DNA from: Hyphomicrobiales bacterium
Lineage (GTDB): Bacteria > Pseudomonadota > Alphaproteobacteria > Rhizobiales > Rhizobiaceae
Reading direction: 5' to 3'
DNA length: 64,000 nucleotides
Assembly: GCA_900466575.1 (NCBI GenBank)
Contig: UBMP01000016.1
Location: forward strand, 62,001-126,000
Made by a program: the position numbers and the translations under genes. Positions 8,947 through 17,052 of this stretch are shown here, piece by piece (positions within the stretch are counted from its first letter, which is position 1; the number at the start of each line of letters is the position of its first letter). The notes under the pieces were generated by a model. The model was not told the DNA's origin and did no database searches. It saw only the letters and a list, made by a program, of their open reading frames with translations.

Positions 8947-9717
8947 TTATTTTTCTTGGTCGTCGATGAAATGGCGCAGGTACACGTAGACCCTCGCGAG
9001 CCACGTCGCAGTGTCCGCATCCGCTGGCAGCGGTACATGTTTCCCATGCGACACAAGATATCCTGTTTGCGACACTGTAGCATACGTGTCGAGAACGTCG
9101 CCGGCGACGGAAAAATAGCGAAGATCAGGCCAACCTGGGCGCAGCTTGCGGAGGACGCGGGAGACCTCATCGAAATCCTGTTCGTCGTAAAGGCCGACAT
9201 CCGTAGCTGTACCAGGCTCGACCATTCGCTCAATAGCTTCAGAAATAGGATCGTATCGCAGCCAGCCGTCCAGAGTCAGTTTCGTCGGCCTGCGAACTTC
9301 GTCGTAGAGCAGACGCCCGTTCAAAAGCTCTGGCGTCTGATGGAAAGCGCAGCGGCATGCGACCCAGCCGTCTTCCGTCTTTCTGAACTCACCCCGTTCA
9401 CCGCACTCGTCACAGGTGTAATAGGCTCGAAAATGAGCAAGAAGGACGGCCCTGTCAACAAGCGGCTGGTCTTCTCGGCTGTATGCGCGGATGCTGGCTT
9501 CCAGTCGTCCGCCATGCTCGCGCACATATTCCACGCGGCATTTTGAACGCCGAGGCCAGAGGGCTTCGATATGACGGAAAAGACGGTCGACAACATTCTC
9601 CCATCCGATGCCGATATCGATGTCTGGTCTGGAGGCCATTTCGTCAAAGAGAAATGGGTGCCGTTCGATGAGCTTTTCCATACCAGCGTTTGGAAGCTTA
9701 TGTGAGATAGGTTCCAT
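8947..9717 (-). CDS. Phage protein of unknown function with Cys cluster
   Basis: A 256-residue soluble protein. A central CDEC with a later CRC (YYTCDECGERGEFRKTEDGW, then VACRC, about residues 98-121) suggests zinc binding. No recognisable catalytic motif was seen. Its ATG overlaps the stop of the upstream gene by one base (TAATG). It shares operon and Cys-cluster style with the 216-residue neighbour, so the two may be partners. Confidence 0.7.
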   Translation of the reverse strand: MEPISHKLPNAGMEKLIERHPFLFDEMASRPDIDIGIGWENVVDRLFRHIEALWPRRSKCRVEYVREHGGRLEASIRAYSREDQPLVDRAVLLAHFRAYYTCDECGERGEFRKTEDGWVACRCAFHQTPELLNGRLLYDEVRRPTKLTLDGWLRYDPISEAIERMVEPGTATDVGLYDEQDFDEVSRVLRKLRPGWPDLRYFSVAGDVLDTYATVSQTGYLVSHGKHVPLPADADTATWLARVYVYLRHFIDDQEK

Positions 9718-10367
9718 TAGGACACTCTCTTGATGATTTCGTCGATATCAATTTTGTCGACAAGCTGTTGATATACCTCGAAATCTGACACCTGTTTTTT
9801 GAGATTCTTGGTCACCATGATATCGAGTTCGGAGACTACAAGACGGAAAGCCTGGTTCATCGACTCGCGCTTGATTTCACTGTCTTTCCGCCAGCGGTGG
9901 AGAGCATAATCAGATGTCGTGATCCAGTTTCCTGCGGCGGCCGACTTGGCGCACCAGTCGCGGACGGCGGCGACGATTTCGGTTCGCCGGCGGTCAAGCT
10001 GGTCACGAACTCGGGCGGCCGACAGGCATGTGTCGCACATGACTTCTGTTGTTTTCAGAGGCCAATCTGATCTCATATGAGAGGGTCCACCGCAGCGGTT
10101 GCAGATACGTAGCGCTCGGTCTTCGGCGGCCGCTACGTACTGAAAAAAGCGGTCGGCATGCGGTCCTTCGTATTCTAGATGGATCCGAAGATGACCGAAT
10201 TTTTCCTTGACCTGGTGGACTTTTAACGCGGCTTCGAGATCGGTCTCGTGGAGCATCTTGAAGACGGTTTCGACGAGCGTGCGCCAGCCTCGCGGAAAGT
10301 CGATTTCGGCGTCGGGGTCAGCACCGTACTTGTCGACAAGCCGCTTATGAAAGTCACTCGTAGTCAT
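9717..10367 (-). CDS. Phage protein of unknown function with two Cys pairs
   Basis: A 216-residue protein starting MTTSDFHKRL. It has CNRCGG and CDTC pairs about 22 residues apart (around residues 90-120), a probable zinc ribbon, between two helical halves. Frames reaching farther upstream begin inside the previous gene, so the ATG at 10367 is preferred. No family was recognised. It belongs to the leftward early operon downstream of the metallophosphoesterase. Confidence 0.7.
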   Translation of the reverse strand: MTTSDFHKRLVDKYGADPDAEIDFPRGWRTLVETVFKMLHETDLEAALKVHQVKEKFGHLRIHLEYEGPHADRFFQYVAAAEDRALRICNRCGGPSHMRSDWPLKTTEVMCDTCLSAARVRDQLDRRRTEIVAAVRDWCAKSAAAGNWITTSDYALHRWRKDSEIKRESMNQAFRLVVSELDIMVTKNLKKQVSDFEVYQQLVDKIDIDEIIKRVS

Positions 10368-10527
10368 GGCGCTCGATCTCCGCACTCTTCTTGACGGGCG
10401 GCGTCTCGATTGCGCGCACGACCACGGGAGCCTCCGGCAGTCGTTGACCAGCGAGTTCCCAGACCCGTTCAAAAACGACGTCTGCGAGCGACTGCCAGTA
10501 GTCATCGTCTTCACGATCAGCACCCAT
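10354..10527 (-). CDS. Small acidic phage protein
   Basis: A 57-residue frame starting MGADREDDDYWQSLADVVF and ending in a charged tail. It overlaps the upstream gene by 11 bp and the downstream gene by 14 bp, consistent with a compact coupled operon. An in-frame start at 10662 would overlap the upstream gene by about 146 bp and is less likely. Function unknown. Confidence 0.55.
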   Translation of the reverse strand: MGADREDDDYWQSLADVVFERVWELAGQRLPEAPVVVRAIETPPVKKSAEIERHDYE

Positions 10528-10915
10528 GACAGACGATCCCACGCTTGTCCTGGCACACGAGACAGAGGACGCGCCTGCCCTCTCGCGCGTTGACAAGGAT
10601 CCCGCGCGCACCACAGTCGACACATTTTGTTTTGACAGCCTCTTTTGCTGTCGCGTATGCATCGCGGATCCGCTGTACCCCGTCAGGCGGCATGAGGTGC
10701 ATACAGGCGATCAGAGACAGTACGAGGTCGCCATCTTTTTCGACGAAGATTCCATCGATCATGAGGAAACACCGCGTCTCAGTCGGGAGTTCGTCGAGCG
10801 TTCGAAGCATGACCTCAACGTCGTCCTGCCAGCCGAGCGGGACTTGCGCGCAGGTCGGCGAAATGAGGAGCGTGTACCTCTCGAAGAGGTATGCCGCGAT
10901 GAGGTTTTCCATCAC
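10517..10915 (-). CDS. Phage protein of unknown function with C-terminal Cys pairs
   Basis: A 132-residue protein with a hydrophobic and acidic N-terminal two thirds. The C-terminus has CVDCGARG and CLVC, with a final CHGC: a zinc-ribbon-like cluster. The ATG overlaps the metallophosphoesterase stop by 4 bp (ATGATG/TGA). This is the third Cys-pair protein of the operon; no family was recognised. Confidence 0.65.
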   Translation of the reverse strand: MMENLIAAYLFERYTLLISPTCAQVPLGWQDDVEVMLRTLDELPTETRCFLMIDGIFVEKDGDLVLSLIACMHLMPPDGVQRIRDAYATAKEAVKTKCVDCGARGILVNAREGRRVLCLVCQDKRGIVCHGC

Positions 10916-11448
10916 TTCATCCCTCTCGTCAGTTCTGAAAACGTGCGCGGCGTGAAGCCGACGTCACTCATGTCGACGCCGACATCGCGGCTGCGTCCGA
11001 CCCCGGGAAGATCGCCGTGAGAGTGGCCGTAGAAATGGTACGACCCCTTGTGCTGGCCGGGCCACGTGCGCAGAGCGTAGTGACACAGGACGACCCGCTG
11101 ACCTTCGTCAGACGTCTCGAGAAGCGGTGTCGGCGGCTGGTACCAGTCGAGCGCTGCGAGCGTCGGGTGGACGTCTCCGCCCTTCCTGAAATCATGATTC
11201 CCAAGGATGAGGATCTTGCGGCCGTTCAAGCGTCCGAAGACATTCCTGATGGCGAACTCGTCGGCGAGGCCGAAAGCAAAGTCACCGAGGTGATAAACGA
11301 TGTCGTTATGCTCGACGACGGAGTTCCAGCGCCTGACGATTTCGTTGTCCATTTCATCGGCGGATTTGAAAGGACGCTTGCACAGTTCGATGACGCGGGC
11401 GTGCCGGAAATGGGTATCCGAGATGTAAAATTTGCGGACAAATGCCAT
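10912..11448 (-). CDS. Calcineurin-like metallophosphoesterase
   Basis: A 178-residue single-domain phosphoesterase with all metal-site motifs: Asp11-x-His13 (ISDTHF), Gly-Asp56 (HLGDFA), Asn84-His85 (GNHD), His123 (CHYA) and His142-x-His144 (GHSHG). A strong AGGAG precedes the ATG at 11448. Phages carry such enzymes as nucleases, nucleotidases or 2',3' end-processing phosphatases. The substrate cannot be read here. Its place in the early operon argues for nucleic-acid metabolism. Confidence 0.9.
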   Translation of the reverse strand: MAFVRKFYISDTHFRHARVIELCKRPFKSADEMDNEIVRRWNSVVEHNDIVYHLGDFAFGLADEFAIRNVFGRLNGRKILILGNHDFRKGGDVHPTLAALDWYQPPTPLLETSDEGQRVVLCHYALRTWPGQHKGSYHFYGHSHGDLPGVGRSRDVGVDMSDVGFTPRTFSELTRGMK

Positions 11449-11602
11449 GTCCTGTCTCCTTCAAATATCAAAGCCAAGCCGCCATGGAGCGGCAGTAAGT
11501 CAGTCGGCTATGGATATTCGGGGAGCGTGCATGCTTGTTATTTCCGTCGTTGTTGGCTTTGGTGACGGTTATTTCCGACACCTGCGTTTCAAATCTGTGG
11601 AC

Positions 11603-11644
11603 AACTTTGCCGCGTACGACTGCGTGTGTCAACGCGGCAAAGTT
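11603..11644. repeat. 12-bp perfect inverted repeat in the early-operon gap
   Basis: AACTTTGCCGCG (11603-11614) and CGCGGCAAAGTT (11633-11644) are exact reverse complements around an 18-bp loop. They lie in the 213-bp gap between the metallophosphoesterase start and the upstream stop. On the minus strand the loop begins with TTGACA, so this could combine a hairpin or operator with a promoter for the distal half of the operon. The gap otherwise shows no gene. Confidence 0.5.
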
Positions 11645-11661
11645 AGGTTGCGATCGGTTGG

Positions 11662-12552
11662 TTAACGGGACGCGATCGACGATTTTATCGTCTTCCCTTT
11701 GAGCACTTTGGCGGCATAGTAGCCTTGGCTGTCGAGGTCGTTTCGACCCCAGGCCTTCGTCGTGCTAAACTCGGCATGCATGGTTTCCTCGTTGTACTCG
11801 GTGGCCTTCTCGTTAGCTGACCCGATCTTTGATTTCATGTTCTTGAGGTGTTTCTCGAGGTTTAGCAGATCGCATGAATCGATGTCACGGAACGGTGACA
11901 GTAGATCCCAGGGCTTCATATCGCGGTGATGGCTTCCGAAAATTTCGACGGCTTCGCGGATTTGTCCTCCGAAAAATTTATCGAGTTCTACGATATGAGG
12001 ATACAGGTGCCATATGTCCTTCAGGAAGTAATCGATGAGTTCCTTCGTCCGATCCCGCGTAGCTGAAAGGTTGTACTCGATGAACTTCCGAGCGAACTTC
12101 CTACCTTCCTCGCGGGCCTCGTCGCACATGAAGAACCGCAGACCAGGAGGGACATCCATCACTCCGAGTCCCTTCTTCTCTGTTTCTGGATACACGATCT
12201 TTTTTTCGGAGCGGTTGACCTTGACCTTCTTTTTCCCTGTCCTAAGAGCGTAGTCGACGGACATCTCGCGGACTCCTGTCAGCTCTGGAACAGACTTCAC
12301 TATTTCTTTCATACGAGCCAAGTCGCCGTCTGACGTAAATGACGCCAGAAACCAGGTCTTGACCGTGTCAACGCCGTCGAACCAAATCCATACCGGGACT
12401 CCGCCGACTTCGGGTGAGCGGGTTCTGACGGCAGCGTTAACGGCGGTTATGATATCGGATGCCTGTTGCATGGAGACGTCTCCAGCGCGCAGGACGATGG
12501 CGTCGTGAGTTGACTTGTGCAGGTCGTTGTATGTGCTACCGATGAGTTCCAT
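11662..12552 (-). CDS. Phage protein of unknown function, coupled to rep
   Basis: A 296-residue soluble protein, start MELIGSTYNDLHKST. The ATG overlaps the rep stop by one base (TAATG). The N-terminal half has alternating strand-like segments (IVLRAGDV, VPVWIWFDGV, WFLASFTSDG). The central part is basic, rich in Lys around KKKVKVNRSEKK, and the C-terminus is helical. A replication accessory role follows only from the coupling to rep. Confidence 0.7.
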   Translation of the reverse strand: MELIGSTYNDLHKSTHDAIVLRAGDVSMQQASDIITAVNAAVRTRSPEVGGVPVWIWFDGVDTVKTWFLASFTSDGDLARMKEIVKSVPELTGVREMSVDYALRTGKKKVKVNRSEKKIVYPETEKKGLGVMDVPPGLRFFMCDEAREEGRKFARKFIEYNLSATRDRTKELIDYFLKDIWHLYPHIVELDKFFGGQIREAVEIFGSHHRDMKPWDLLSPFRDIDSCDLLNLEKHLKNMKSKIGSANEKATEYNEETMHAEFSTTKAWGRNDLDSQGYYAAKVLKGKTIKSSIASR

Positions 12553-14165
12553 TATTTGATCCTCCTGAACGTGGCTTCCCCGTCTGTGAATTCGGAAATC
12601 GTCTTCATGAAATTCCCGAATTCAGCAAGATCGTATGGCTTGATGTCGACTTCAAAACGGTCGTAGACGCCCGCCGTCGTGCGGAATTTGACATGCATTC
12701 TGACCTTTCGATCCCCAGTCCAGTCGTATGCCTGAACACGTCCCCAGATCTGGTTATCGACATCGTGCTGGTTGAAGGCATCGTCGATATCGACAACGAT
12801 AACATTTGCCTCTTCGAATCGAACGAAACCATCATCGACATTATCGGGTGTCGTTTTCGGCGCTGATTTAGTCAGCTTTGAAATCCTGTTCTCTGCCATC
12901 CCGGAACGAGGACGACCGACGGCCTTCTTCTCTTTCTTGGACTTCATAAAGCGCTTCAGGCGATCTCGGTCCGCATCTTGCAGTAGACGCTGGACATGCT
13001 TGCTACCGCAAACCTCGGCACCGAGTTCAGCTTCCTCTGCGAAGAAACCCCAGGCGGCAGCTTTCACGCCGTCGGCGTCAATTGCGTCGAGAAGACGACG
13101 GCCGCGATAGCGTCTGGTCTCGTATCCAGGTGTCAGAGCCTTGTCGTCGAGAGCTTCCTTCAGGACGACGAGCCATGCACGGTGAGCCATAAAATTAACG
13201 AGGACGAGCTTCTCAAATTTCCTGGCGACTTTTACCCAAAAAACGGAGTCGATGCGGTATTTGGGCGCGTCAGGCGCTCCGATACCAGCGTCGGCTTTGA
13301 TCTTTCCTCGCACAACGTGATACGTGTCAGGGTGAACTTTGACGGTCAGTTCGATGGCTTGGACAGACTGACCACGACCGCGAGCCGGCGCTGGCTTGCC
13401 GTCGTAGGCAACGTCGAGATCGAATTTTTTAACGCCAGAGAAGTCGTCAGATATATGGCGCATGACCCTGTCGCGCAGCGTTCCGAGCAGGCCAGATTGC
13501 GGCTTCGGCATGCCGACCAGATCGGCGAAAGCCTCGGGTGAATATGAAAGTGTAAACGTGTTGTCTACGTCTTCAGACCACGGACGTTGTGAGACTTCGT
13601 CCGCCAGAATCTTGTAGAGCGTCTGCGAGTAGCGTGAGCGCATTGATCCCTGACCGACGGCGGCGAGTTCGATATATCCGTATCTCGGCATGCGTCGCAT
13701 GAGCGCACGGATCGGTTCTGGAAAAGAATAACCGACCAGCGACGTCGTTTCAGAAAGGACGCGCCAGGCTGTCAGCATTTGAACGCCTTCATACGTGCGG
13801 CCATCGCCTCCACGGAACGTCAGGCGGATTTGCTCCATCTTTGAGAGCGCCGTCACTACATCATGCTGACGGGCATCTGCGCCGCAGAAACGGATGCATT
13901 CGGACATCGGTATTTCATACTGCGGAGCGCGCATCTCTGGATCGGACTCATATGCTTTGGAGATCAAAAGCTCATGGATTGCTATGTCGTTTGAGGTCAG
14001 GCTCACGTCTCCATCGACCGAAACGCCTGAAAGCATTTCAGGCGGACGCGGTGACTGGGGTGCGATGGCGACGAGAGCCTTTGACGACGTCAGCGCAGCC
14101 GAGATGTCACCACGTGACCGGGGGCGAAAGTCGTGCTTGGCGTTTGAGAAACCGAACGATGGCAT
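12552..14165 (-). CDS. Rep_3-like replication initiator
   Basis: A 537-residue protein with the tandem winged-helix layout of Rep_3/RepB initiators in about residues 85-290. First comes a strand-rich part ending FPEPIRALM. Then YGYIEL, the signature-like helix SRYSQTLYKILADE, and FTLSYSPEAFADLVGMP followed by RDRVMRHISDDF. A Lys/Arg-rich linker (KRFMKSKKEKKAVGRPR) separates a C-terminal domain of about 120 residues of unknown nature. AGGAGG precedes the ATG. Iteron-like repeats lie 131-317 bp upstream, where an iteron-controlled origin would be expected. Family assignment is from recalled pattern. Confidence 0.65.
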   Translation of the reverse strand: MPSFGFSNAKHDFRPRSRGDISAALTSSKALVAIAPQSPRPPEMLSGVSVDGDVSLTSNDIAIHELLISKAYESDPEMRAPQYEIPMSECIRFCGADARQHDVVTALSKMEQIRLTFRGGDGRTYEGVQMLTAWRVLSETTSLVGYSFPEPIRALMRRMPRYGYIELAAVGQGSMRSRYSQTLYKILADEVSQRPWSEDVDNTFTLSYSPEAFADLVGMPKPQSGLLGTLRDRVMRHISDDFSGVKKFDLDVAYDGKPAPARGRGQSVQAIELTVKVHPDTYHVVRGKIKADAGIGAPDAPKYRIDSVFWVKVARKFEKLVLVNFMAHRAWLVVLKEALDDKALTPGYETRRYRGRRLLDAIDADGVKAAAWGFFAEEAELGAEVCGSKHVQRLLQDADRDRLKRFMKSKKEKKAVGRPRSGMAENRISKLTKSAPKTTPDNVDDGFVRFEEANVIVVDIDDAFNQHDVDNQIWGRVQAYDWTGDRKVRMHVKFRTTAGVYDRFEVDIKPYDLAEFGNFMKTISEFTDGEATFRRIK

Positions 14166-14200
14166 GTGATGTATCCTCCTTTGTACATCTTTATGATGAT

Positions 14201-14210
14201 CGCCGGCGGA
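14201..14210 (-). promoter_or_regulatory. GCCGGC box in the rep leader
   Basis: CGCCGGCGGA lies 36 bp upstream of the rep ATG, on the transcript side of any promoter in the AT-rich region beyond. It is one of the recurrent GC-rich boxes of this phage and could be an operator controlling rep. Confidence 0.4.
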
Positions 14211-14295
14211 GAAGTAATCAATAACATCTGGTGTATTTTTTTGAGTATATATTTTGTTTAATAAATGGTATTCGAAATTACACCATATATTAAAG

Positions 14296-14482
14296 ACGGG
14301 ATTGAGTAGATATTAAACACGAAATCAAGGATAGACATCGATTATTAATTCGAAATCCGAACTATAATAGACATTAATATATGGTTTCACGAAAATTAGC
14401 CGATATTAACGCAAAAACACGGGATTGGGGCGATATTAAATATGTAGCTTTTCGCTTACATACGGGATTGGGGCGATATTTT
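14296..14482. repeat. Iteron-like array, candidate replication origin
   Basis: Four 21-bp units share the consensus ACGGGATTGGGGCGATATT: 14296-14316, 14389-14409, 14419-14439 and 14462-14482. The last two agree over 19 bases. A degenerate unit is at 14319-14338 and possibly another near 14350. All are in the same orientation within AT-rich DNA directly upstream of the Rep_3-like gene. Such direct repeats are the binding sites of Rep_3 initiators in theta-replicating plasmids. Confidence 0.6.
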
Positions 14483-14923
14483 ACAGTTGACGAATTGAGA
14501 TCTGGCAAGGGCTAATCGTTCGAAAACTTCGTGAAAAAGGGGGTAATACAAAGTGTAGGTTACGCTGTCGCTTCACCTTGCTCGCTCCGCTCGGAAGAGT
14601 GATTTTGACGACCGATTCTCGGTCATTTTGGTTTTAACGGGGGCGCTGCACTCCGTTCCGCTCGAGGGATTTTTCAGTGCCAGACCCGAGCGTATCACCC
14701 AGACGATCCTCCGAGCATCGGCCGCACAAAGCAAGAACCTTCCAGACCGTAGCAATGTCGTTTCAGGCGACGCGGTTGACAAACGTCAAGTCCAATCACG
14801 CACGACGCGCTTCAATTTGACTTTGGTTCTTTTCGGGACCCATTCATCGGCGCTTGTGCCATGCCCGCCGGCAGTCAATCCTCTGTATAGAGACACACGT
14901 AGTGACGCGACGGAGACCGACAC
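14483..14923. other. Non-coding origin-to-early-gene interval
   Basis: No convincing gene was found. It holds a 6-bp stem GACCGA/TCGGTC (14610-14624) followed by TTTTGGTTTT, a weak terminator. It also holds a hairpin CGGCG/CGCCG (14848-14870) running into a GCCGGC box, and TATAGA at 14886-14891 as a candidate -10 for the rightward operon. The 14848 hairpin closely resembles the one at 16986-17014. Confidence 0.45.
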
Positions 14924-15271
14924 ATGCCCCGTAAGCCAGACCCCAGCAACAAGGCCCAGCAAGAGCGCACAGCACGCTGGCGTAGCGGCATGCGCGCAAA
15001 TGCGGTTCCTGAGACAGACGCAGTCGACACGGCGCTAGCCGCCGCTCTGGCGGTCTACGCTGACGCTGCTGGCGCTCGACAGTCGGAGAAAGACGTCCGC
15101 CGTATCGTGGCGCTCGAGACCATGGCTGTCTCATATCTCGTGTCGAAAGGCTTCGCCCCGAAGCACGCTAAGCTTCGCGTCGCCCGTCGTCTTCACCGTC
15201 CTGACGTGGCTGACCTGGTTCCTCTCGTAAACGGATCCGACACGACTACCGTCACAACGACGCATTCCTAA
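14924..15271 (+). CDS. Small phage protein of unknown function, first rightward early gene
   Basis: A 115-residue protein starting MPRKPDPSNKAQQERTARWR, with a basic N-terminus and an Ala-rich helical middle. It contains RRIVALETMAVSYLVSKGFA, then KHAKLRVARRL, which might form a helix-turn-helix, and a Thr-rich tail. The ATG follows CGGAGACCGACAC. As first gene of the rightward block it could be regulatory, which is unproven. Confidence 0.55.
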   Translation: MPRKPDPSNKAQQERTARWRSGMRANAVPETDAVDTALAAALAVYADAAGARQSEKDVRRIVALETMAVSYLVSKGFAPKHAKLRVARRLHRPDVADLVPLVNGSDTTTVTTTHS

Positions 15272-15302
15272 ACGACCGCATTCCCCCCGTTACTTCCTAT
15301 TC

Positions 15303-15497
15303 ATGAATCCGATTTTCATCGGTTCTCTACGTGACATTTCGGATGAGATCCTCGTTTCTTGCAGACGACCGTGGTCGCATCCGGACATGACCGAAGATGA
15401 CGAAAAGACACCGAAGACGAATCCTGACGACCACGACGCGCAGCGCGCCGTGAAGACGCTGTCTAACCGTCGTCAAAAGCCAGGAGCGACGAGATGA
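15303..15497 (+). CDS. Possible small phage protein
   Basis: A 64-residue frame with a charged C-terminal half (MTEDDEKTPKTNPDDHD). It overlaps the next start by 4 bp (ATGA), which favours translation. There is no good ribosome-binding site at 15303 or at the internal ATG 15387. No family was recognised. Confidence 0.35.
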   Translation: MNPIFIGSLRDISDEILVSCRRPWSHPDMTEDDEKTPKTNPDDHDAQRAVKTLSNRRQKPGATR

Positions 15498-16015
15498 CGA
15501 CTGAAACGACCAGCAAATCCGCAGATTTTTCAAGCGTCGCGCTGCGCCTGCATCTGGTTGAAGAGAAGGTCAAGCACGGCTCGGCTCCAGATCTCGCTGA
15601 CGTCATCGAAGGACTAAATCGACTATACGAAATGACCATGCGCGGGAGCCAATATACGACCGCGTCCATACCGCTCGCATACAACCAAGAAGATGGAACT
15701 TTTTGGTACGACGACCCCACACACGGAGCCATCGGAACCGAGACCGGGAAATCCCTTTTTGACACTATCCTCGGGACTCAAGACAACGCCGAGAAGACAG
15801 CAGACAGGTCTTTCTGGGAACAAACATTCGGCAGCGGGTCGGCACATTGGTCCGAAATCGAGGCTGGTGAGTGGACACTGGCGCATGCTGTTTTCAAGAC
15901 GCCAGCTACGTTTACCTCGTTCGTCGCTGGCGGATCTATGGTCGACCAATTGATGACCGCTCAGGCCGAGATAAACACGCTAAAGGCACGTCTGGCGGCT
16001 GCTGGGATACCGTGA
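15494..16015 (+). CDS. Phage protein of unknown function
   Basis: A 173-residue soluble acidic protein. It has an N-terminal helical segment (RLHLVEEKVKHGSAPDLADV), a Trp/Gly-rich middle and a C-terminal helix (LMTAQAEINTLKARLAAAG). It is followed after 3 bp by the 320-residue virion-like gene. No family was recognised. Confidence 0.6.
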   Translation: MTTETTSKSADFSSVALRLHLVEEKVKHGSAPDLADVIEGLNRLYEMTMRGSQYTTASIPLAYNQEDGTFWYDDPTHGAIGTETGKSLFDTILGTQDNAEKTADRSFWEQTFGSGSAHWSEIEAGEWTLAHAVFKTPATFTSFVAGGSMVDQLMTAQAEINTLKARLAAAGIP

Positions 16016-16018
16016 CGC

Positions 16019-16981
16019 ATGGAAGACTTAGACATCGCCTATGAGGACAACGTCGACGCCTGGGCCAAAGGCCTGAACGAGCTCGGCCGTGTCGTCCTGC
16101 CTCGCGTCCTCGCTCGCATGCTCAACAATGGTGCCGCGCAGACCAGAAACAAGCTGAAGGAGTATACTGAAAAGGTCATCGACAAGCCTAACGCTTTCAC
16201 GAAGCGCGCATGGTCATACGTGCAGGCAAAGCCGGCCGATGGAGACGACATGAAGGTGACTATTCAAGCTAACCCGAAGCAGGCGCAATACCTGTGGTGG
16301 CTCGTCTTCGGAGGAATGCGCGAGCCAGGAGATGCAGGCACGAACCCGAAATTCGGTGACATGTTCGCGTCGGCCGAGAAGCTTTCGCGCTATGGCGGCG
16401 TCGACCTGAAATACGTCAAGCGTCTCATGAAAAAGGTCAAGGAAGAGCGTGCGCAAAGGTCAGCATACCGCGAGCGTCGGAAAATGCTTTCGTCGACTGT
16501 CATGCCTGCGGCGGAGAAGCAGGCGGCAATGGAACAACTCAAGTGGAACTTCGTGTCGAAAAACAAGCCAGGAGTCTTCATCGGCACGATACACGGCATA
16601 AAAGGTGTATGGGAGCGTCCTCAGAGGATGAAGGCTAAGCAGCGTCAACGGGTCATCAAAAAAGCCCGCAAGGAACGTGGCGACGCGTGGGACGAACATT
16701 TCGGCGGTGCGACCAAATATAAGACGCAGGGACTTGGTTGGACGAAGCCAGGGTCTCAGGCCAAGCTGCTGGTCGCCATGGCTCGCGAGACCAAATATAA
16801 GCCGACATTTGACTTCTTCGGCGTCACTCAGGCTGCCATGTCCGAGCAAATGACGGCCGAAAACTTCGCTCAGCTTCTGAACACCGAAATGACGTCCGCG
16901 AAAAAGCTTCGATCTGATGGACTGTCAGACGAAGCAATTGTGTCCCGCACTCTGAACAACTCGGCAGGCTACCGGAAGTAA
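16019..16981 (+). CDS. Probable tail-completion/virion-type phage protein
   Basis: A 320-residue basic protein. Residues 10-85 follow the pattern of phage connector or tail-completion proteins: an Ala-rich helix (LPRVLARMLNNGAAQTRNKL), a D-x-P-x-x-FT segment (DKPNAFTKRAW), strands (MKVTIQANPKQAQYL), then FGGMREPGD. The remainder is Lys-rich and specific to this phage. It lies in the early block, about 4.7 kb before the terminase, which is odd for a structural gene. The alternative is a DNA-binding accessory protein. Confidence 0.45.
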   Translation: MEDLDIAYEDNVDAWAKGLNELGRVVLPRVLARMLNNGAAQTRNKLKEYTEKVIDKPNAFTKRAWSYVQAKPADGDDMKVTIQANPKQAQYLWWLVFGGMREPGDAGTNPKFGDMFASAEKLSRYGGVDLKYVKRLMKKVKEERAQRSAYRERRKMLSSTVMPAAEKQAAMEQLKWNFVSKNKPGVFIGTIHGIKGVWERPQRMKAKQRQRVIKKARKERGDAWDEHFGGATKYKTQGLGWTKPGSQAKLLVAMARETKYKPTFDFFGVTQAAMSEQMTAENFAQLLNTEMTSAKKLRSDGLSDEAIVSRTLNNSAGYRK

Positions 16982-16985
16982 AATC

Positions 16986-17014
16986 CGTCGGCGCTTGCTC
17001 CATGCACGCCGACG
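16986..17014 (+). promoter_or_regulatory. Hairpin before the AbiEii-like gene
   Basis: CGTCGGCG and CGCCGACG form a perfect 8-bp stem around a 13-base loop containing CTTGCTCCATGC. The loop and arms match the hairpin at 14848-14870 closely. There is no T-run, so an operator or RNA element is more likely than a terminator. The AbiEii-like ATG is 39 bp downstream. Confidence 0.45.
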
Positions 17015-17052
17015 ACGAATTCTAAATCATCGACATCGATGGAGGGAATTCG

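Noticed and set aside
10354-10662. A longer 102-codon version of the small acidic gene
   Set aside because: The extra N-terminus would overlap the upstream gene by about 146 bp and lacks a ribosome-binding site; the ATG at 10527 is preferred.
14296-14482. CRISPR-like reading of the 21-bp repeats
   Set aside because: Spacing is irregular, units are degenerate and directly upstream of a Rep gene; iterons explain them better.
14628-15038. A 136-codon frame between the iterons and the first rightward gene
   Set aside because: It overlaps the better supported gene at 14924 by 115 bp, has no ribosome-binding site and covers hairpins and promoter-like DNA.
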